DNA from: Acidobacteriota bacterium
Lineage (GTDB): Bacteria > Actinomycetota > Actinomycetes > Actinomycetales > Micrococcaceae
Length of the DNA stretch: 9,277 nucleotides
Assembly: GCA_019352125.1 (NCBI GenBank)
Contig: JABBNV010000097.1
Span: 1-9,277, forward strand
Reading direction: 5' to 3'
Shown here one piece after another: positions 5,092-9,277 of the stretch (positions are counted from its first letter, which is position 1; each line of letters starts with the position of its first letter). Below the pieces are notes generated by a model. The model did not search any database and was not told the DNA's origin. It saw only the letters and a program-made list of their open reading frames with translations. The position numbers and the translations under genes are program-made.

Positions 5092-6513
5092 GTGACCATG
5101 CGCTTCTACGACTCCGCTACGGCCGAGGTTCGCGATTTTGTTCCCCTGACGGAGGGGAAGGCATCCCTGTACTACTGCGGTGCCACCGTTCAGGGGGAGC
5201 CGCACATTGGCCACCTGCGCTCGGCCCTGGCCTTTGACCAACTAACCCGGTGGATGGAATACCGCGGGTTGGCTGTCACGGTGGTGCGCAACGTGACGGA
5301 CATTGATGACAAGATCCTGGCCAAATCGGCAGAGTCCGGGGAGCCCTGGTGGGCACTTGCCTACCGATTTGAGCAGGCCTTCGAGGACGCCTACGACGCC
5401 CTGGGGATTGGTAAACCCACCTATGAGCCTCGCGCCACGGGTCACATCACCGAGATGCACCAGCTCGTTACTGAGCTGATTGAGGCGGGCCACGCCTACC
5501 CTGCCACTGATAACTCCGGTGACGTGTACTTTGATGTCCGCTCGTGGCCGAAGTACGGGTCCCTAACGCGGCAAAAGATTGATGACATGCAGGCGGCGGT
5601 TGACGCGGATCCGCGCGGTAAGAAGGATCCTCGTGACTTCGCCTTGTGGAAGGGCAGCAAGCCGGGCGAGCCAGCCACTGCATCTTGGCCCAGCCCCTGG
5701 GGTGCCGGCAGGCCGGGGTGGCATCTGGAGTGCTCCGCGATGGTGGGCAAGTATCTAGGCGATGCGTTTGATATTCATGGTGGTGGGCTGGACCTCCGGT
5801 TCCCGCACCACGAGAACGAGATGGCGCAGTCGCAGGCCGCTGGGCGCCCGTTCGCCAACTTCTGGATGCACAACGGCCTGGTGACGTACCGGGGCGAGAA
5901 GATGAGCAAGTCCTTGGGTAACACCGTGGGGCCATCCCAGCTGTTTGAGCAGGCCAAACCCTTGGTGGTTCGTTACTACTTGGGCCAGGCCAATTACCGC
6001 TCTGTGCTGGACTACAGGCCAGACTCCCTCGGGGAGGCTGCTGCCGCCGTCGAACGCATTGAAACTTTCATGACCAAGGCTATGGCCGCGCTGGCCCCCG
6101 CCGGGGACTTTTCCTTCTGGCCTGGCGCCGCACCGGAAGGCTTTGAACAGGCCATGGATGATGACCTCAACATTCCGGCAGCCCTTGCTGTCTTGCATGA
6201 CACGGTTCGGCGCGGTAATTCTGCTTTGGCCAGCGGTGCCAAAGATGAGCTGTTGCTGGCTCATCGCGAGGTCTGGGCCATGACTCGCGCACTGGGTATT
6301 AATCCGATGGATGAGACGTGGAAATCAACCTCCGACGGCGGCGCGATGGCCGCCCTGGGTGCCTTGGTGCAGCTCGAGTTGGAGCGCCGTGCCAACGCTC
6401 GCGCCGGCAAAGATTGGGCCACTTCGGATGCTATACGTGACTCGTTGAGCGAGGCTGGAGTTGACATCGCAGACTCGGTTGATGGACCCACCTGGAGTCT
6501 TCGCAACCTCTAG
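5092..6513 (+). CDS. cysS: Cysteinyl-tRNA synthetase
   Basis: Class I aminoacyl-tRNA synthetase that charges tRNA-Cys with cysteine in the cytosol. The 473-residue protein has the usual length. The Rossmann catalytic core shows the HIGH motif (PHIGH, 37-41) and KMSKS at 270-274. The zinc site that selects cysteine is complete: Cys29 (YYCGATVQG), Cys214 (WHLECSAM), His239 and Glu243 (FPHHENE). A DALR-type helical domain (RYYLGQANYRS, then DDDLNIPAAL) and the anticodon-binding C-terminus ending GPTWSLRNL follow. It is the tRNA-Cys synthetase rather than the mycothiol ligase MshC: the C-terminal domain is full-length and KMSKS is canonical. GTG 5092 is preferred because of the preceding -10-like hexamer; ATG 5098, two codons on, is equally possible. 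It lies 9 bp after ispF. Confidence 0.96.
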   Translation: MTMRFYDSATAEVRDFVPLTEGKASLYYCGATVQGEPHIGHLRSALAFDQLTRWMEYRGLAVTVVRNVTDIDDKILAKSAESGEPWWALAYRFEQAFEDAYDALGIGKPTYEPRATGHITEMHQLVTELIEAGHAYPATDNSGDVYFDVRSWPKYGSLTRQKIDDMQAAVDADPRGKKDPRDFALWKGSKPGEPATASWPSPWGAGRPGWHLECSAMVGKYLGDAFDIHGGGLDLRFPHHENEMAQSQAAGRPFANFWMHNGLVTYRGEKMSKSLGNTVGPSQLFEQAKPLVVRYYLGQANYRSVLDYRPDSLGEAAAAVERIETFMTKAMAALAPAGDFSFWPGAAPEGFEQAMDDDLNIPAALAVLHDTVRRGNSALASGAKDELLLAHREVWAMTRALGINPMDETWKSTSDGGAMAALGALVQLELERRANARAGKDWATSDAIRDSLSEAGVDIADSVDGPTWSLRNL

Positions 6514-6522
6514 GGCACTCCC

Positions 6523-6536
6523 TCCAGTAAACTGGA
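6523..6536. promoter_or_regulatory. Palindrome enclosing a -10-like hexamer upstream of rlmB
   Basis: TCCAGT at 6523-6528 and ACTGGA at 6531-6536 form a perfect inverted repeat with AA in the middle. The centre contains TAAACT (6528-6533), the same hexamer as the carD -10. Located 10 bases after the cysS stop and 44 bases before the rlmB ATG, it could be an internal promoter with an operator across its -10. The 2-base centre makes an RNA hairpin poor, and there is no T-run, so it is not a terminator. No good -35 is seen. Confidence 0.3.
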
Positions 6537-6580
6537 AGGTGGAGCGTGTGCTCCGTGATGACGAGGTTAAGGGTTTTTTC

Positions 6581-7576
6581 ATGGCCAATGGTTCGCGCCC
6601 AGGCGCAGTGCGCAAGCTGAAGAAGGGCCCCTCCAAGGGCACCGGCGGCCTTGGCAGGAAGGCTCTAGAAGGTAAGGGGCCCACGCCCAAGGCGGATGAG
6701 CGTCCCTACCACAAGGCATACAAGAGCAAAGAGCTCTCGGAGCGCTCAGCTGCCAAACGTGGCACCGGTGGGCAGCGCCCAGGTAGCCGTTCCGGCCCCA
6801 AGGGGCGCGCAACCGAGGAACTTGTGACGGGGCGTAACTCTGTGGTGGAGGCGCTACGTGCAGGCATCCCGGCCAAAACCCTCTATGTTGCCGTACGCAT
6901 TGACGTTGATGACCGGGTACGTGAATCAATGAAGTTGGCCACGGAGCGGGGCATTCCCTTGATGGAAATGCACAAGCCGGAACTTGACCGACTCACGGAG
7001 GACGCGGTTCACCAGGGCTTGGTGCTGCAGATTCCGCCGTACGACTACGAAGACGCGGTGGATACTGCCCAGGAGACCATCGTCAAGTGGAAAAAGGGGT
7101 ACATCCCCAACGCACCGCTTTTTGTGGCCCTGGATGGCATTACTGACCCCCGCAACTTGGGCGCGATTATTCGAAGCGTCTCCGCCTTTAGCGGCCACGC
7201 CGTGATTGTTCCAGAGCGGCGCAGTGTGGGCATGACGGCCTCAGCGTGGAAGACCAGCGCTGGTGCTGCCGTGCGTGTGCCAGTGGTCCGGGCGCCGAAC
7301 CTCAACCGTGCTTTGACCGCGTTTAAAGACATGGGGATTTTTGTGTTGGGCCTGGACGGGGACGGGGACGTCAGCCTGCCGGACCTGGCTCTGGCCACGG
7401 ATCCGATCTGCATTGTGGTGGGGTCTGAGGGTAAGGGTCTCTCCCGGCTCGTCCGCGAAAACTGCGATCAAATTGTTTCCATTCCGATCGACTCGGCCAT
7501 GGAGTCATTGAACGCTTCAATGGCCGTGGGTATCAGCCTGTACGAGATTTCCAAGCGTCGGGCTGCGAGTAACTAG
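6581..7576 (+). CDS. rlmB: 23S rRNA (guanosine-2'-O)-methyltransferase RlmB (SpoU/TrmH family)
   Basis: SPOUT-class enzyme using S-adenosylmethionine to methylate a guanosine ribose in 23S rRNA (Gm2251 in E. coli for RlmB); the exact site here is inferred. The 331-residue protein has a basic Gly/Lys/Arg-rich extension at about 1-75 and the SpoU substrate-binding domain from VTGRNSVVEALRAGIPAK to about residue 160. The trefoil-knot catalytic domain has motif 1 DPRNLGAIIRS (Asn192, Arg198), motif 2 GSEGKGLS (281-288) and motif 3 SLNASMAVGISLYE (SLNAS at 309-313). ATG 6581 is chosen because AAGGG at 6569-6573 lies seven bases upstream and because the MANGSRPGAVRKLKKGP start matches related actinobacterial proteins as I recall them; in-frame GTGs at 6539 and 6548 are possible longer starts. 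It is syntenic with Rv3579c downstream of cysS in M. tuberculosis. Confidence 0.92.
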   Translation: MANGSRPGAVRKLKKGPSKGTGGLGRKALEGKGPTPKADERPYHKAYKSKELSERSAAKRGTGGQRPGSRSGPKGRATEELVTGRNSVVEALRAGIPAKTLYVAVRIDVDDRVRESMKLATERGIPLMEMHKPELDRLTEDAVHQGLVLQIPPYDYEDAVDTAQETIVKWKKGYIPNAPLFVALDGITDPRNLGAIIRSVSAFSGHAVIVPERRSVGMTASAWKTSAGAAVRVPVVRAPNLNRALTAFKDMGIFVLGLDGDGDVSLPDLALATDPICIVVGSEGKGLSRLVRENCDQIVSIPIDSAMESLNASMAVGISLYEISKRRAASN

Positions 7577-7579
7577 ACC

Positions 7580-9277
7580 ATGACGATGGCAGAACTGCAG
7601 GTTTCGCCTGCGGTAGGAGCCGCGCATTCGCGCGCCTTTCCGCTTGGCCTAAGCGCACCCCCACAGGGTGATCCGATGGATACGGTCAACGTTGCCGTGT
7701 ACGCTCCGGCGCTCGCGGACGTGGTGGTCTATGTGCAAGAGCCAGGCCAAGAGTGGCGCGGCGTATTGTTGCCGGATTTTGATGACGGTGTGCATCACGG
7801 AGTAGTTACCAACATGCCGGTGGGAAGCCTCTATGGCTTCCGTTCCGCGGGCCCGGACATGAGCGGGCACGTGGATTTCGATCCCGCTTCCGAACAGCTG
7901 TTGTTAGATCCGTATGGTCGGCACATTCATACCGAGACAATCGCCGCTGCAGGCCGGGAGCTATATTTCTCCGTGCGCATGCACAGCGGTTTTGACTGGG
8001 GTCAGGATGCTCACCCGCACACGTCGTGGCGGGATACCGTCATATACGAGGCCCACGTCAAAGGGCAGACGATGCTTCACCCGGACGTGCCGGAGAACAT
8101 CCGTGGTACCTATGCCGGTCTGGCTCATGTGGCGTCCATTGAGCACCTGAAGCGGCTGGGAATTACCGCGGTGCAGCTGCTGCCCATCCACTTTCACCTG
8201 GATGAGCCGCACCTGACGCCCAAGGGTTTGACGAATTATTGGGGTTACAACACTTTGGGCTTTTTTGCCCCTCAGGTTTCCTATGCCAGTGCTGACGCAC
8301 GTGCTGCAGGCCCGCAGGCGGTCCAAGATGAGCTCAAGGGCATGATCAAGCTGCTGCACGCTGCGGGAGTCGAAGTAATCCTGGACGTGGTTTACAACCA
8401 CACCGCAGAGGGTGCAGCCACGGAACCAGCGCTGTCTTGGCGTGGACTCGCGAATTATGCCTACTACCGTCATCACGGCGAGCACTATGCGGATACCACC
8501 GGTTGTGGAAATTCCTTGGATTTCAGCAACCCTCGAGTGATTCAGCAAACGCTGGATTCGCTGCGCTATTGGGTCGAAGAATTCCATGTGGACGGATTCC
8601 GCTTTGACCTAGCGGTGACCTTGGGCCGCAATGCTGCCAACGAGTTCCGCACGCAGCATCCCTTCCTGATTGCTGCAGCTACAGACCGTGTACTCTCCGG
8701 AACCAAGCTCATCGCTGAGCCGTGGGATTTGGGACCCGATGGCTGGCAAACGGGCAGGTTCCCCGTGGGCTGGGTGGATTGGAATGATCATTTCAGGGAT
8801 TCAGCACGCGATTTCTGGCTTACCGACCGGGCCGCTATTGATGCCGGCCGTGAGGGTGGATCTGTCCGGCAAATTTCGGACAGTTTAGCTGGCTCGGCCC
8901 AGTTGTTTGCTGGCTCCCATCGCAGCCAACTGGCGTCCATCAATATGATCACCGCACACGATGGCTTTACGCTGGCTGATTTGGTGGCCTATAACTCGAA
9001 GCATAATGAGGCCAATGGTGAGGATAACCGCGATGGCGGAGACCACAACCACAGTTGGAACCATGGTGTGGAAGGCCGCGCGCAGGATCCAGCAATCCTT
9101 GCGGCACGGGCTCAGTCCGCACGTAATCTGATGGCCACGCTGTTGCTCTCCATGGGAGTACCCATGATTACAGCTGGGGATGAGTTGGGCCGCAGTCAGC
9201 GCGGAAACAACAACGCATACTGTCAGGACAACGAGCTCACCTGGCTTGACTGGTCCCTCGACGAGTCGGCCCAAAAC
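7580..9277 (+). CDS. glgX: Glycogen debranching enzyme GlgX / isoamylase type (GH13), cut by window end
   Basis: An alpha-1,6-glucosidase that trims branches of glycogen or limit dextrins in the cytosol. An open frame of 566 codons runs to the window end without a stop; the family is usually near 700, so some 120-150 residues are missing. An N-terminal CBM48-like beta domain spans about 20-110 (FPLGLSAPP, YAPALADVVVYVQ, MPVGSLYGFR). The GH13 barrel shows NYWGYNTLGFFAP, region I DVVYNH (269-274), region II GFRFD with nucleophile Asp343, region III AEPWD with acid/base Glu380, and region IV ITAHDGF with Asp461, followed by the GlgX-typical KHNEANGEDNRDGG. The ATG at 7580 is 3 bp after the rlmB stop with no ribosome binding site; ATG 7586 is an alternative. 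It is probably translated by coupling to rlmB. A TreX-like maltooligosaccharide role cannot be excluded. Confidence 0.9.
   Translation, partial: MTMAELQVSPAVGAAHSRAFPLGLSAPPQGDPMDTVNVAVYAPALADVVVYVQEPGQEWRGVLLPDFDDGVHHGVVTNMPVGSLYGFRSAGPDMSGHVDFDPASEQLLLDPYGRHIHTETIAAAGRELYFSVRMHSGFDWGQDAHPHTSWRDTVIYEAHVKGQTMLHPDVPENIRGTYAGLAHVASIEHLKRLGITAVQLLPIHFHLDEPHLTPKGLTNYWGYNTLGFFAPQVSYASADARAAGPQAVQDELKGMIKLLHAAGVEVILDVVYNHTAEGAATEPALSWRGLANYAYYRHHGEHYADTTGCGNSLDFSNPRVIQQTLDSLRYWVEEFHVDGFRFDLAVTLGRNAANEFRTQHPFLIAAATDRVLSGTKLIAEPWDLGPDGWQTGRFPVGWVDWNDHFRDSARDFWLTDRAAIDAGREGGSVRQISDSLAGSAQLFAGSHRSQLASINMITAHDGFTLADLVAYNSKHNEANGEDNRDGGDHNHSWNHGVEGRAQDPAILAARAQSARNLMATLLLSMGVPMITAGDELGRSQRGNNNAYCQDNELTWLDWSLDESAQN

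Noticed and set aside
7961..8587. 208-codon minus-strand open frame opposite glgX
   Set aside because: Antisense to conserved GH13 catalytic motifs; no start signal or domain.
1..9277. Search for a mobile element, defence system, CRISPR array or new gene cluster
   Set aside because: All long coding frames are recognisable housekeeping or phosphate-sensing genes in conserved actinobacterial order; no transposase, integrase, spaced repeats or composition break was seen.

Overview
The window is a 9.3 kb stretch of ordinary actinobacterial chromosome. The best fit is Micrococcales, probably Micrococcaceae (Arthrobacter-like). I infer this from the gene order, from CarD, RegX3 and RlmB sequences that match that clade as I remember it, from moderately high G+C, from frequent GTG starts, and from TAnnnT -10 elements lying directly in front of start codons. 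Species cannot be decided from the sequence. I see no mobile element, CRISPR array, tRNA or rRNA.

Region 1 (1-2410) is the phosphate-sensing module. The 5' part of phoU runs leftward off the window. A 217 bp divergent intergenic region separates it from senX3-regX3, a histidine kinase and response regulator overlapping by 4 bp. That intergenic region carries a PHO-box-like array of GTGAAC-type units on an exact 11 bp register, which suggests that RegX3 controls its own operon and phoU.

Region 2 (2414-3717) holds an LpqE-like lipoprotein gene on the minus strand, ending 3 bp from regX3. Divergent from it, across a 242 bp promoter region, is carD, which encodes an RNA polymerase-binding regulator. 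The lpqE/carD divergent pair is also found in Mycobacterium tuberculosis. CarD is followed by a textbook intrinsic terminator.

Region 3 (3803-9277) is a tightly packed rightward gene string: ispD and ispF (MEP isoprenoid pathway), cysS (cysteinyl-tRNA synthetase), rlmB (23S rRNA 2'-O-methyltransferase) and the first 566 codons of a glgX-type glycogen debranching enzyme cut by the window end. The carD-ispD-ispF-cysS-rlmB order is a conserved actinobacterial housekeeping block. Junctions are short (4 bp overlap or 6 bp reinitiation at ispD/ispF, 9 bp, 67 bp, 3 bp), but -10-like hexamers before ispD, cysS and rlmB suggest internal promoters, two of them probably giving leaderless mRNAs.

I found no clearly new system. 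The points most worth a second look are the 11 bp-phased PHO array, a natural Glu at CarD position 47 where the M. tuberculosis protein has an RNA polymerase-contacting Arg, the repeated leaderless-promoter arrangement, and a well-initiated 39-codon small ORF whose stop lies in the carD -10 element.
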